From NCBI RefSeq assembly GCF_020171785.1, contig NZ_JAIVAE010000008.1, positions 186,001-250,000 on the forward strand: a DNA stretch of 64,000 bases. Reading direction: 5' to 3'. Shown here in pieces: positions 17,564-27,483 of the stretch. The notes beneath the pieces are model-generated. The model had not been told where the DNA came from. It saw nothing but the letters and a program-made list of their open reading frames with translations, and made no database searches. The translations under genes and the position numbers were made by a program. Position 1 is the stretch's first letter; each line of letters opens with the position of its first letter. The DNA comes from Guptibacillus hwajinpoensis (GTDB lineage: Bacteria > Bacillota > Bacilli > Bacillales > Guptibacillaceae).

Positions 17564-18091
17564 TTGCAAGCAACTGCACTTCTCATTATCGATGTTCAAA
17601 ACCGTATGTTTCAACGCGGATCATCCGTTTATAATGATGCAAAACTTCTTTATAATTTAAAAAAACTCATTGCTTCTGCGAAATCAGAACGCATGCCCAT
17701 TTTCTATATACAACATGAAACAATCGGAAAACATTTACAACGTCATAGTGACGCCTGGGAGTTACACCCTTTTCTAACCGTTGAAAAAGATGATATCGTC
17801 ATTCAGAAAACAACCCCTGATTCTTTTTACGAAACGCCGCTTGAAGAACAGCTATATTGTAAAGGAATCCAACACTTACTGCTCGCCGGCATTCAAACAG
17901 AAGTCTGCATCGATACTACGTGTCGCAGTGCTCAAAGCAGAGGTTTTTCTACTAGTCTAATTGGAGATGCACACAGTACTTGGGATACGCCTATTTTAAA
18001 GGCTTCACAAATTATTCAACATCATAATCAAACGCTTCAATGGTTTGCCAACACAATCTCAACTGATCAATTTGTAGAAAGAATACGCTAA
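17564..18091 (+). CDS. isochorismatase-family cysteine hydrolase
   Basis: A 175-residue protein of the isochorismatase/nicotinamidase superfamily. The catalytic triad is visible: Asp10 (LLIIDVQN), Lys82 (VIQKTTPDSF) and Cys115 (TEVCIDTTCR); LLLAGIQTEVC carries the cis-peptide before the Cys. Members hydrolyse nicotinamide, isochorismate, N-carbamoylsarcosine and others; the substrate here cannot be told. TTG 17564 is chosen because GGAGGGGGAG lies six bases before it and alignment starts there; the longer frame would overlap the promoter. Confidence 0.85.
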   Translation: MQATALLIIDVQNRMFQRGSSVYNDAKLLYNLKKLIASAKSERMPIFYIQHETIGKHLQRHSDAWELHPFLTVEKDDIVIQKTTPDSFYETPLEEQLYCKGIQHLLLAGIQTEVCIDTTCRSAQSRGFSTSLIGDAHSTWDTPILKASQIIQHHNQTLQWFANTISTDQFVERIR

Positions 18092-18094
18092 GAT

Positions 18095-18778
18095 TTAATA
18101 TCGGGTTATGTTTGTTTTTTCGGTCCACTCCTCTACAACTGATAAGAGGTCAAGCAACGAATAGATGGAGACTTCCTCTGTCTCTTCGGTTTCTTCTTCA
18201 CGTTTTTTCCATACTGCTCTCATTCCTACTTCCTTTGCACCTTTCACATCATTGATGAGATGATCACCAACAAAAATCGCTTCATGAGCTTTTATATTCA
18301 TGCGCTCAAGTGCACGTTGAAAGATTGTACTCTCCGGTTTTTTCACTTCTTCTTCCTCTGAAATAACAATGGTATCAAAATACGCTTCAATTCCAAGAGC
18401 TCGAATATTGCTTAATTGAAATTCCGTTCTTCCATTTGTAATGATGCCAAGTTTGTAGCCCCGTTTTTTCAACGCCTCAAGCATTTCAAACATGCCTGGA
18501 AAAGGGTGACAATGCTGTTTAAAATAAAGAAGATAATCATCTAAAAGCTCTGCAGAAGATAACGGGAATTGATATTCATCTACTAACCTCTCATAGACGC
18601 GATCTTTCCACGTGTATCCGTTGTTATCAAGTTCAATGAAGCGAGAGCAATAAGTATCTCCTTCTACTCTTGCCAAATAAGGTTCGTAGCGATTATATTG
18701 GTCGCGAATAAAAGATTCTACTGATTTTTTTCGATTTAAAAGTGTTTCATCTAGGTCAAAGAGAATTCCTTTTATCAT
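18095..18778 (-). CDS. HAD-family hydrolase (phosphatase)
   Basis: A 227-residue haloacid-dehalogenase-fold phosphatase. Motif I is FDLDETLLN (nucleophile Asp8, acid Asp10), motif II IITNGR, motif III Lys in VKKPES and motif IV FVGDHLINDVKGA. A helical cap of the C1 type lies between motif I and II (FPLSSAELLDDYL and neighbours). The substrate is unknown; B. subtilis paralogues YsaA and YfnB are similar in size. Its stop is only four bases from that of the convergent hydrolase gene. Confidence 0.85.
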   Translation of the reverse strand: MIKGILFDLDETLLNRKKSVESFIRDQYNRYEPYLARVEGDTYCSRFIELDNNGYTWKDRVYERLVDEYQFPLSSAELLDDYLLYFKQHCHPFPGMFEMLEALKKRGYKLGIITNGRTEFQLSNIRALGIEAYFDTIVISEEEEVKKPESTIFQRALERMNIKAHEAIFVGDHLINDVKGAKEVGMRAVWKKREEETEETEEVSIYSLLDLLSVVEEWTEKTNITRY

Positions 18779-18854
18779 CCTTCTTAATTCCTTTCATTGT
18801 TTGCTCACACTTCTCTCTTCACTTCTGTTATAGAGCGTGTATTTCCTTCCAAAA

Positions 18855-18885
18855 CAAAGAGATCGTGAGTCAGACTCACGATCTC
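18855..18885 (-). terminator. terminator of the large secreted protein gene
   Basis: A perfect 13-bp inverted repeat (GAGATCGTGAGTC and its complement) around one base, followed on the minus strand by TTTGTTTT, eight bases after the stop codon. Confidence 0.85.
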
Positions 18886-18892
18886 CATAAAA

Positions 18893-21800
18893 TTATTTAT
18901 TCTCAGCATCTTCTTCGTTTACTTGCTCACTGCTTGAATTCTCTTCATCTACAAGCTCATCGTTCGGTTTAGGTTTTTGTTCATCCTTGGTTTGAACTTT
19001 CTTAATCCCATTCTCCTCTTTTTTATCTTCTTTTACTTCATTATCCTCTTTTTGAGCAGGTTCTTTTTCTTTCTCTTTTTCCACTCTCTCATTTTTTGAC
19101 CCCTTCATTGTAAAGTGCCAAATGTCAGACGTTGTTTTCCCCCCAAACTGATCAGATGCAGTGGCATACCAGTAATACGTTTCACCTTTAGCAAGTTTCT
19201 TCCATTTTGCTTCAGCAATGCCTCCACTCCTTACCCTTTGATCTGAACCGATTTTTTCTTCCGTATAAACATTTACTTCAAAATAATCAGTCGCTACACG
19301 TTTCACTTGTGGCTCTAGATTAAGATCAATCGTAAATTCATCTTTTCCTGGGTATTGCTCATTATCATAGAAGTTATAATCATCTAAGTAAGGAGAATAC
19401 GTGTTCATATAGATTCGATTATTCGCAACATCGACGTGTAACAAACGTAAATAACCCTGCCCGCCTTCTGGTCCTCCCTGGTAGTCTGCAAGAATTTGAT
19501 ACACGTTTCGATCTGCTGTCCCATCACCATCGTCGTCAATTTCATCTACTAATAACTCACTGTCATGGTAATGGCCTGATAACGTTGCAACAACGTTCTT
19601 ATTTGGCACAACGACCTTTTCATAGATTTTATCCGCAAGAGGGCTTCGGTTTCCTGAAACAAGCAAATATTCATGGAAAGAAAGAATGGCCATTCGATCA
19701 GGATACTGATCTAAAACAGCATTCATCCAATCAATTTCTTCCTGCTCAATTCCCCAGCCCATATAAAGCATCAGATAGTCATTGCCATTTTCAGAGATAA
19801 GATCATAGTGTCCTTTGTTATCTTGATAAGACTCTCCATAATAATCTCGACCGTTAAAGCGCGACTCTCCAAAATACTTCGAAAAGGCTGTATAGTCACC
19901 GGTTTTATTATCAACATCATGATTACCTGCTAAAACCCCGTAACGAATGCCGGCATCATCAAGCACTTTCATACTTGCATCTGCATTGTTCCACTGGTAG
20001 ACTTTATCCGCTTCATCCACTAAATCTCCCGTATGGAAAACATATTTAATTTTCATTTCTTCTTGCTGATCTTTAATCCACTCGGTTTGCTTTTGATAAA
20101 TATACGGATAGCTTTCAGAATAATATTGCGTATCGCTCATCCAAACAAACGTATAATCATACTGATCACGATTTTCTGGAATTTCATCTTGAACAAGGAC
20201 CGTCACTTTTTGGTCTTTTACATAATCTTTAGCTGTGACAGACCCTTCAAGCGTGAAATCTCCTTCTGGAGCGATCTGTTGCACTATCGGCTCCCAGTTT
20301 TCTTGATTATGGTTCCAGGCATACATCGATACTTTTCTTCCTTCTAATGACTTCCCTTTCCAATGAAGAGCAATACGATCACGATCCTGAACCGACTCTT
20401 CTACCTCAACATCAAAACGGTGATAAGGGAATTGAGTCGTCGAATCAGTGGTCATATACTGTTGATCTTCTTTCGTAATAAGCTGAACCTCGTTGTCAGT
20501 GATTGCTTTCTCCCCTTCAGGTTTAAAAACGCCAGGTGGTTCTGTATCCACTGTGTTCGCATGGACGCTAATATTATTATCTCCAGCGGAATATTGATAG
20601 CCTTTATAAAAATCAACGTCTAACTCGTCATTAGTAGGATCTTCCACAAGCACTTTTAGCTTAGGATTTCCAGTTACATTTCCTTCCCCATTCTCTGGCG
20701 AAATGACTTCAGGTTTTTCAGGCTGTTCTTCTACTACTGTAAATGGAACCTTTTCTTCTGCTTTGTTTCCAGCTACATCATATCCTGTAAACACAGCAAC
20801 GTGCTCACCAGCCTCAAGGTCAACAGAAGATGTCTCATAAGGCAATTCGACTGTTTCTCCATCAAGTGTGGCAGTTAGCTTTTCCATCCCAGATGTTTTA
20901 TCAACAAGCTCTGCATCAATCGTAAACTTCCCTTTATATTCTTTTGTTTTAATCGTCGGAAGGATCGTTGGAGCTGTATTATCGACAAGAACTGTTTTTT
21001 CTACGCTCCCTTTCTTTGGACCGTAAACCTGAATGGTATGCAAACCGTCCCTAGACTTCCTTGTATCCCACTGGTAAGCAAGAGAAGAAAAGAGGTCTTC
21101 AGAAAGAGTAAAGTTAAAATCAACTACAGGAGTAGCTCCGCCCCCATCTCCAATTGTAAGTTCCTGTTCTAAGTTCATATAAGCCTCGTCTTGAATTATT
21201 GTGCCATCACTCATGACAAGTCGAATATTCTTCACATAGAAATCATCACGGTTTTCTTCTGAATTGTCGTCAAATGGTGATACTTTCGTTCCAGAACGTA
21301 TGCTAATCGTATTTTGGTTCCCTATTTCAAGCTGACTGGATTGGATCGGAACCGATACCGTCATGTAGCGATTGATTGTATCATCAAAAATAAGAAGCGC
21401 TTCTTCTCCCATCGTTACACCATTTTGGAAAAAGAGATTTGTTTTCTTCACATCAAATGCAAAATACGCTTCGTTTTCTAGTGCTTTAAACGTGTTTGTT
21501 GGCTCTTCCCCATCGATTTTTAGAAGGAGATCATCTGGTGTTGCTCCATCTGCCGCGCCTTTTAAGATTTCCTTTCCAGAGAGAATATCACCATCTTCTA
21601 CATTTAATCGAACGGCCTCCTTCACTGGCTGTTCAATCTCAATCTTTTTTACCTCACTTTTGATACGGTTCGTTCCATCAGATACTTCCGTATAATACTC
21701 AATTCCATTTCTACCAATTAAATCAGGTGAATAAATGGTGTGATGATAGAATGTATCGTCAAAGTCTTCTTTTAAATACACTTTTCGGAAGTTCTCTTCA

Positions 21801-23791
21801 CTCTCATGCTTATAGAAAAGTACTACTGTCTTCACAAGGTGATTATCCTTTGCATCAAAGATTAGTTCGATATTTTCCGTTTGCTTCACTTTCTCAAAAT
21901 CATGTAGCGCTTCAATAGAAGGCGGTTCGCTATCTTCTTCTACCTTAATTAAATCAGTTGGTACCTGACCTGGTAACACATTTCCTGGAGAAGCTGGCTC
22001 AGTAGCACTGCTGATTTTCCTTAGAATTTGTGTACCATCTGTTGGATACGTGTAAAGTATCCCTTTATTTGCAGCGGTATCATCTATGCCAACCTGATCG
22101 TTATAATTACCAATCGAAATCTCTTTACCCGTATTCGTTGCAACAAGAATTCCTCGGGCACTGCTATTGGACATGCCATTTGACTCTATCTTTACAATAG
22201 ATTCATTTTCAACTAGCTCTGATCCGTAATTCTTGTTAAAATCAACAACCGTTTCATTTTGATTAGCTGAATTGATAATCCAAAAAACCATTGATTCACC
22301 TGAAGGAATGGTGACATCTTCTTTTTGAGGTGACCAAATCAAATCTGCTTCTGGACCATCCATCGGATACCGATACTGGATTTTATAATCCTGGAAGTTA
22401 ATTGCTTGATCTGTCGTATTGTATACTTCAATGAATTCATAACCATCCGCACCATTGACATTCGTTGAATCAGGAACTACTTCAGTAATGAATAACTCTG
22501 GTAATTTCGTTTGATCAATTTCTGGACGATCAACATGTACGTTATGCTCTTCCGATGTAACCTCATGCTTTCCATCATTTGCTTTAATTGTATAGTAAAG
22601 TGTGTCGGACCAAAGCTTATTAGAAGGAATAACAGCCGAGTAAATATCACCTTCTCCCAGCTCCATAGGAATGGTGACAGGCTCCATTTTTTCATCTAAA
22701 CGATAGGATAAAACAGCCGATTGAACACCGGTATCATCTTTTATTTCCGCGGAAATTGTCAGATCTTGATTTTCAATCGGTACTGGAACTTCATGCGTGA
22801 TTACCGGCGGCTCATTTTTTAACGCTTCTTCTATTTTTACTGTAAACGGCTCACCGGCATGAGCAGGATGGTTCTTTGTATATTGAGCTGTTTCTACTTT
22901 TATGTAATAAGTCATTTCCTTTGAAAAAGCAAAATTTTCTTTGGATATAACGGCTTCGTATACCCCTCCATAAGGTTCTGAAGAATCTTCTACTTTCTTC
23001 ATTTGAACTTCAACAGGTTCTTCTAATTGAGATGGCTGATAAACAAGCGAAACGTGTTGCAATTCAGTTTCCGCTGTAATTCCAGCCCTAATTGTCATAT
23101 CTTCATTAGCACTTTGCGTTGTCAGTGCATCATGAGTGATAGCAACATTCGATAACGGTTGCGGACTAAGTGGAACCTGGGACTCCTCAACACTTCCTGG
23201 TGTTGGCGCTTGTTTTGCTTGATAAATCATCATCTCTTTATCCCTAATAGGATATTGATAATGGACGCTCAAATCCTCAGCTGCCTGATCACCAGCATAA
23301 GAAGCACGAAGCATTTCATTTCCTTGGCGATCAAGGAGAACAACCCCTCGATTTCCGCCGTTTGAAAAACCACTAAATTCTTCTCCGCCAAGACTAATCA
23401 CTTGATCTTGAAGCTTCGTCACTCCATAGTGATTTTCAAAATCAACAATGGTTTTTCCACTTTTGTTATACCATAATACCTTCGTTTCACCTGGATCGAT
23501 GACAGCTGGTTCTACAGTAAATTTTTTATCTTCAGCGCTCCCATCTGTATACCGGTAAAGGAATTCATAATCATTTAAATAGAGCGGCTGATTTGTATTG
23601 TTGTAGACCTCGACATACTCATAATCTTCCGCTCCTTTAATATTGGGTGATATTTCTGTAATAAGAAGCGGATAAAACCCAACTTCCTCCGCTTGTGCTG
23701 AGTTTTCTAGATTTGTTGAAAACAGCATCGAACATAACAGGCATGCAATCATTCCTACACTGACTAATTTAAAACCTTTATTCCTTTTCAT
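18893..23791 (-). CDS. large secreted protein: two lamin-tail domains plus metallophosphoesterase
   Basis: A 1632-residue exported protein. It has a signal peptide with likely cleavage after NSAQA (residue 34). Lamin-tail-type (LTD) domains begin near residue 40 (LLITEISPN, YEYVEVYNNT) and near 429 (LFITEVVPD, YEFIEVYNTT). Bacterial Ig-like or FN3-like segments lie between and after them. A calcineurin-like phosphoesterase spans about 1210-1470 with WMSDTQYY (Asp1220), HTGDLVDEAD, GNHDVDN near 1290 and SGHYHDSE. A Lys/Glu-rich tail (about 1561-1632) ends the protein; no LPXTG sorting motif is seen, so it is probably released or held by charge. Likely an extracellular nucleotidase, phosphodiesterase or nuclease-associated enzyme. 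It is monocistronic. Confidence 0.85.
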   Translation of the reverse strand: MKRNKGFKLVSVGMIACLLCSMLFSTNLENSAQAEEVGFYPLLITEISPNIKGAEDYEYVEVYNNTNQPLYLNDYEFLYRYTDGSAEDKKFTVEPAVIDPGETKVLWYNKSGKTIVDFENHYGVTKLQDQVISLGGEEFSGFSNGGNRGVVLLDRQGNEMLRASYAGDQAAEDLSVHYQYPIRDKEMMIYQAKQAPTPGSVEESQVPLSPQPLSNVAITHDALTTQSANEDMTIRAGITAETELQHVSLVYQPSQLEEPVEVQMKKVEDSSEPYGGVYEAVISKENFAFSKEMTYYIKVETAQYTKNHPAHAGEPFTVKIEEALKNEPPVITHEVPVPIENQDLTISAEIKDDTGVQSAVLSYRLDEKMEPVTIPMELGEGDIYSAVIPSNKLWSDTLYYTIKANDGKHEVTSEEHNVHVDRPEIDQTKLPELFITEVVPDSTNVNGADGYEFIEVYNTTDQAINFQDYKIQYRYPMDGPEADLIWSPQKEDVTIPSGESMVFWIINSANQNETVVDFNKNYGSELVENESIVKIESNGMSNSSARGILVATNTGKEISIGNYNDQVGIDDTAANKGILYTYPTDGTQILRKISSATEPASPGNVLPGQVPTDLIKVEEDSEPPSIEALHDFEKVKQTENIELIFDAKDNHLVKTVVLFYKHESEENFRKVYLKEDFDDTFYHHTIYSPDLIGRNGIEYYTEVSDGTNRIKSEVKKIEIEQPVKEAVRLNVEDGDILSGKEILKGAADGATPDDLLLKIDGEEPTNTFKALENEAYFAFDVKKTNLFFQNGVTMGEEALLIFDDTINRYMTVSVPIQSSQLEIGNQNTISIRSGTKVSPFDDNSEENRDDFYVKNIRLVMSDGTIIQDEAYMNLEQELTIGDGGGATPVVDFNFTLSEDLFSSLAYQWDTRKSRDGLHTIQVYGPKKGSVEKTVLVDNTAPTILPTIKTKEYKGKFTIDAELVDKTSGMEKLTATLDGETVELPYETSSVDLEAGEHVAVFTGYDVAGNKAEEKVPFTVVEEQPEKPEVISPENGEGNVTGNPKLKVLVEDPTNDELDVDFYKGYQYSAGDNNISVHANTVDTEPPGVFKPEGEKAITDNEVQLITKEDQQYMTTDSTTQFPYHRFDVEVEESVQDRDRIALHWKGKSLEGRKVSMYAWNHNQENWEPIVQQIAPEGDFTLEGSVTAKDYVKDQKVTVLVQDEIPENRDQYDYTFVWMSDTQYYSESYPYIYQKQTEWIKDQQEEMKIKYVFHTGDLVDEADKVYQWNNADASMKVLDDAGIRYGVLAGNHDVDNKTGDYTAFSKYFGESRFNGRDYYGESYQDNKGHYDLISENGNDYLMLYMGWGIEQEEIDWMNAVLDQYPDRMAILSFHEYLLVSGNRSPLADKIYEKVVVPNKNVVATLSGHYHDSELLVDEIDDDGDGTADRNVYQILADYQGGPEGGQGYLRLLHVDVANNRIYMNTYSPYLDDYNFYDNEQYPGKDEFTIDLNLEPQVKRVATDYFEVNVYTEEKIGSDQRVRSGGIAEAKWKKLAKGETYYWYATASDQFGGKTTSDIWHFTMKGSKNERVEKEKEKEPAQKEDNEVKEDKKEENGIKKVQTKDEQKPKPNDELVDEENSSSEQVNEEDAENK

Positions 23792-23960
23792 TTCATCCCC
23801 CTCATTCGTTCATTGTGGACCCCCTCTCTTATAGTAGAGTTAAACTATTAATGGCTTGTTTTTAAATTGTAAAATTAGGATAAATTTTCCGAATCTATTT
23901 ACTTTTTGAATTCCTTATGTAAAATTGAAAGTTAGCATCCAAAAAGGGGGGAAAAACCAA

Positions 23961-24767
23961 TTGATTAGACGATTAACAGAAAAAGACCATCACCAATGCC
24001 TTTCCTTGCTAACGCCGCATGCAGCTGAAAATTTGTTTATACTAGGTGACATTGAAGCCTTCGGTTATGATCAACCATTCCAAAAGCTTTGGGGAGATTT
24101 CTCTGAAGACGGAACATTACGAGCTGTTCTATTAAAATATGAAAGAAACTATATCCCCTTTGCTCCTGCCGAATTTGATGCGGAAGGGTTTGCAAAGGTG
24201 ATTTCAAATGATACAAACTTCCTAATGATGTCGGGTTTGAAGAGAGTAACCAATCAAATTCAGCCAAACATCTCCCATCCCCCTCATTCAAGTCGGGAAC
24301 TGTTCTATGCAAAGTGTGAAAGCGTGGAGCAGCTTTCCCTAAAGAACATAGAAGAAGTGAAAAAAGCAGATTTAAATGATCTGAGTAAAATTCATTCTCT
24401 ACATAATAAGATTGATGAGTTTGATGCCACCGAAACCGTAGAGGAAAAACAACGTAATCAAGAGAAAGGCGTATCGAGAACCTACTATATTGAAAGGGAC
24501 AGCCAGCCTGTATCAGCCGCCTCTACAGCAGCAGAAAACTCTCAATCCGCCATGGTTGTGGGCGTGTGCACTTTACCAGACTATAAACGAAACGGTTATG
24601 CTACAACATGTACGAGTAAATTATGCTTCGACGTTCTCCAAGAAGGGAAAGTGCTTTGTCTTTTCTATGATAATCCTGATGCAGGTGCGATATATAAGCG
24701 GATCGGATTTCAGGATATTGAAAAATGGATGATGATCCGTTTTGAAACAGAAACACCTATGACGTGA
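23961..24767 (+). CDS. GNAT-family N-acetyltransferase
   Basis: A 268-residue protein. The C-terminal half holds the GNAT core: VVGVCTLPDYKRNGYATTCTSKLCFDVL is motif A, and YDNPDAGAIYKRIGFQDIEKW is motif B. The N-terminal half (LLTPHAAENLFILGDIEAFGY) is typical of two-domain GNAT proteins with unknown substrate. The TTG at 23961 is preferred, with AAGGGGGG nine bases upstream; an earlier TTG in frame overlaps that site. The stop codon lies in the left arm of its terminator. Confidence 0.78.
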   Translation: MIRRLTEKDHHQCLSLLTPHAAENLFILGDIEAFGYDQPFQKLWGDFSEDGTLRAVLLKYERNYIPFAPAEFDAEGFAKVISNDTNFLMMSGLKRVTNQIQPNISHPPHSSRELFYAKCESVEQLSLKNIEEVKKADLNDLSKIHSLHNKIDEFDATETVEEKQRNQEKGVSRTYYIERDSQPVSAASTAAENSQSAMVVGVCTLPDYKRNGYATTCTSKLCFDVLQEGKVLCLFYDNPDAGAIYKRIGFQDIEKWMMIRFETETPMT

Positions 24768-24808
24768 AGGAAACGATCCCTCTCTTTACGGATCGTTTTC
24801 TTCACGTC
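24761..24808 (+). terminator. terminator hairpin overlapping the GNAT stop codon
   Basis: A 19-bp arm pair (24761-24779 with 24790-24808) of almost perfect complementarity that includes the TGA stop. The T-run after it is poor. Confidence 0.7.
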
Positions 24809-25027
24809 TGGAATTAATTCAACATCTCTTCAACTACTTTATTCCTTTAGACAAGTTAGGAGTTATACGATTTTGTCATGAGCTAGTCACATGTCAATCT
24901 AATATCCACTTGAGATCACAGCTTAACTTTCTTACTATTAAAGTGTTGCTCAAGTTTACAAGATTCGATTTTTGGTCATACTGTAAACTTAGTAAATCGT
25001 TTATTGGATAATGGAAGGAAGAATGAA

Positions 25028-25786
25028 ATGAAAAAATTAGGATCGTTAGTTTCTATTCTTAGTATGGCGATTGTTCTCGCGGCATGCGGACAGGATAATG
25101 CAAATGAATCTGATAATAATTCAACAGCTGAAGAGACGCAAGTTGAGACGCTTGAAGTTGCTCTAGATACTCCTGAAAAAGTAGAAAAAGGTGAAAAGGT
25201 TACATTCTCTGTCACGGTTACACAAGGAGAAGAAAAGGTAGACGATGCAGATGAAGTGATGTTCGAAGTGTGGAAAGAGGGCGCTAAAGAAGAGAGTGAA
25301 ATGATCGAAGCTTCTCACGATGGCGATGGCGTGTATTCGGCTGAACAGCAACTTGATGAAGCCGGAAAATATTTTGTTCAATCTCATGTAACGGCTCGAG
25401 ATCTACATACGATGCCGAAAAATGAAATCATGGTAGGTTCTGAAGAAGAAGCCGCTTCTGAAAGTCATGAACACGAGCATGAACATGAAAGCGCCGTATC
25501 CATTCATCTCATGAAGCCTGAAGAAATGAAAGCCAATGAAGAGGTTATGTTAATGGCACACCTCCAAAAAGACGATGCCGCTTTAACAGGTGCTGACGTT
25601 CGTTATGAAATTTCGAAAGTGGATGAAGAAAAAGCTGAGTGGGTTGACGCTGAAGAAAAGAAAGACGGCGAATACGAAGCCACCACTTCATTTAAAGATG
25701 CTGGTGATTACACCGTTACCATTCATGTCGAGAATGACGAAGGGCTTCATGAACATACAGAAGAAAACCTAACAATCACAGAATAA
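25028..25786 (+). CDS. lipoprotein with two YtkA-like domains and a His-rich linker
   Basis: A 252-residue lipoprotein (lipobox VLAACG). Two Ig-like YtkA/FixH-type domains (about 35-135 and 150-250; EVALDTPEKVEKGEKVTFSV, HLMKPEEMKANEEVMLMAHL) flank the linker SHEHEHEHES. Family members sit outside the membrane and are thought to take part in copper handling or oxidase assembly; the HEHEHEHE stretch is a plausible Cu or Zn ligand. ATG 25028 gives the lipoprotein signal; an upstream in-frame start would add eight non-signal residues. The gene is monocistronic. Confidence 0.8.
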   Translation: MKKLGSLVSILSMAIVLAACGQDNANESDNNSTAEETQVETLEVALDTPEKVEKGEKVTFSVTVTQGEEKVDDADEVMFEVWKEGAKEESEMIEASHDGDGVYSAEQQLDEAGKYFVQSHVTARDLHTMPKNEIMVGSEEEAASESHEHEHEHESAVSIHLMKPEEMKANEEVMLMAHLQKDDAALTGADVRYEISKVDEEKAEWVDAEEKKDGEYEATTSFKDAGDYTVTIHVENDEGLHEHTEENLTITE

Positions 25787-25789
25787 CGC

Positions 25790-25828
25790 AAAGGCTCTCC
25801 CTTTCACTTTGAAGGGAGAGCCTTTTAT
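25790..25828. terminator. bidirectional terminator between lipoprotein gene and tyrS
   Basis: Stem AAGGCTCTCCCTTTC / GAAGGGAGAGCCTT with T-rich flanks on the plus strand; it touches the tyrS stop on the other strand, so it probably serves both convergent genes. Confidence 0.88.
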
Positions 25829-27075
25829 TAGTTTAATTTGATCTTCTTAAATTTTCGTTTCCCTACTTGAACCACGAGTCCATCTTCTACTGCCACTTCT
25901 TCGTTTACATTGGTGACTTTCGTCTCATTCAGTTTTATGCCACCATTTTTCACCATTCGTCTTGCTTCACTCGTTGACGGTAACATGTCGAGAGAAACGA
26001 CTAGATTCGGCACTGAGATCGAGCGCTCACCTTCCCATAGAACTTCTTCAATATCGGTTGGAAGCTGCTTTTGTTGAAACACTTGCTGAAATTGCGCTTC
26101 CGCATCTTGAGAAGCTGCTACACCATGAAACATGCGTACAATGGTTTTGGCGAGATTCATTTTAGCCGTTCTTGGGTGAATGCGTCCTTGTTCGATTTCC
26201 TGTCGAACCGCTAGCTTTTCATCAAGCGATAAATCGGTAATGAGTTCCGTGTATTTTATGACCAGCTCATCCGGAATCGACATCGCTTTGCCATACATTT
26301 CGGATGGCTTCTCAGTTATTCCGATGTAGTTCCCTTTTGATTTAGACATTTTCTCAATTCCATCTAACCCTTCAAGCAGCGGCATCATTAACACGACTTG
26401 CTTCTCTTTCCCAAACTGTTCCTGTAGGTGACGCCCCATGAGAACGTTGAAATATTGATCGTTCCCACCAAGTTCAATATCACTTTCTAAATGAACAGAG
26501 TCATAGCCCTGCATGAGTGGGTAAAAGAATTCATGAAGAGAAACAGGTTTATTCGCCTTCATTCGATTTTCAAAGTCGTCACGTTCAAGTAGACGAGCAA
26601 CTGTAATTTTTCCGGCGAGTTCAATGACATCTTCAAATTTTAATTCAGAAAGCCACTTTGAATTATAGTGAAGCTCTACCTTGCTTTGATCCAGAACTTT
26701 TCCAAACTGCTCAAGGTAAGTCTTTGCATTTCGTTCCACTTCTTCGTCAGTAAGCTGCACTCTTGCTGTAGACTTTCCTGTCGGGTCACCAATTTTTCCG
26801 GTGAAATCTCCAATAATCAGTTGAATCATGTGACCATTTTCTTGAAACTGTCTTAATTTATTTAACACAACGGTGTGTCCAATATGAACATCGGGTGCTG
26901 AAGGATCAAGACCCAATTTAACTTTAAGCGGCTTATTTTTCAGAAGTGAAGTAGCGATTTTCTCCTTAAGCTCCTCTCCAGGAATGACTTGACTCGTTCC
27001 ATGGGTATAGACCGCATATTGCCTTTCCATTTCCTTTCTTTGTTCTGCTGATAACTGATCCATGCTCCTGTTCAT
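25828..27075 (-). CDS. tyrS: tyrosyl-tRNA synthetase, TyrZ type
   Basis: A 415-residue class I aminoacyl-tRNA synthetase. HIGH motif HIGH (64-67) in [20 protein letters not shown] in [11 protein letters not shown], and a C-terminal S4 RNA-binding domain ([19 protein letters not shown]). The SAPDVHIGH form places it with the TyrZ branch of B. subtilis rather than the TyrS branch. ATG 27075 follows AGGAGG by nine bases; a longer open frame upstream is translated T-box leader and should be ignored. It is controlled by the T-box element at 27116-27385. Confidence 0.93.
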   Translation of the reverse strand: MNRSMDQLSAEQRKEMERQYAVYTHGTSQVIPGEELKEKIATSLLKNKPLKVKLGLDPSAPDVHIGHTVVLNKLRQFQENGHMIQLIIGDFTGKIGDPTGKSTARVQLTDEEVERNAKTYLEQFGKVLDQSKVELHYNSKWLSELKFEDVIELAGKITVARLLERDDFENRMKANKPVSLHEFFYPLMQGYDSVHLESDIELGGNDQYFNVLMGRHLQEQFGKEKQVVLMMPLLEGLDGIEKMSKSKGNYIGITEKPSEMYGKAMSIPDELVIKYTELITDLSLDEKLAVRQEIEQGRIHPRTAKMNLAKTIVRMFHGVAASQDAEAQFQQVFQQKQLPTDIEEVLWEGERSISVPNLVVSLDMLPSTSEARRMVKNGGIKLNETKVTNVNEEVAVEDGLVVQVGKRKFKKIKLN

Positions 27076-27115
27076 TCCTGTCGACCTCCTAATAAGTAAA
27101 ATTTGATCATATAAA

Positions 27116-27385
27116 AAGCCACGCCCCTCTAATAAATAGGGACGTGGCTTAACACGCGATACCACCCTGATTGAAGAAATAAATTCTTCCGGCTCGATTT
27201 GGATAACGGTTCTCCCGTTCCTGACTAGTAGGATCACTCCGTTCGTCAAGAAAGCTCTGAGGGGTAATTCACGGCTATGCTGTACCAGTTCACACCACCC
27301 ACTGGTTCTCTGCCACTACTGATCATAACGCGCTACTGCTTCCTCTTCACAGCTTTTGATTATTCCGATACATGAATTTCTCATT
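27116..27385 (-). promoter_or_regulatory. T-box riboswitch of tyrS
   Basis: The minus strand carries the T-box core AGGGTGGTATCGCG (about 27157-27170) followed by a terminator stem GCCACGTCCC...GGGGCGTGGC with TTTTT (27116-27150). A Stem I region upstream contains a UAC specifier in GAATTACC (27264-27266), the tyrosine codon. Uncharged tRNA-Tyr would pair with the T-box and favour the antiterminator, increasing tyrS transcription. Confidence 0.92.
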
Positions 27386-27414
27386 ACTTTATCTTTTTTT
27401 ACTTTGGTTGTCAA
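27386..27414 (-). promoter_or_regulatory. SigA promoter of the tyrS T-box leader
   Basis: TTGACA (27409-27414), a 17-base spacer and TAAAGT (27386-27391) on the minus strand. Confidence 0.75.
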
Positions 27415-27444
27415 TTGATCTTTCATACTTCAATCTGCCAGTAA

Positions 27445-27483
27445 TAAAAAAGCAGCCTGCGAAAAAGACAGGCTGCTTTTTTA
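27445..27483. terminator. terminator of the ferrochelatase gene
   Basis: AAAAAAGCAGCCTG paired with CAGGCTGCTTTTTT, A-rich and T-rich on both sides, adjacent to the stop codon. Confidence 0.92.

Noticed and set aside
27076-27249. N-terminal extension of tyrS of 58 codons
   Set aside because: It is translated T-box leader, including the T-box core and terminator. The true start has AGGAGG at the usual distance.
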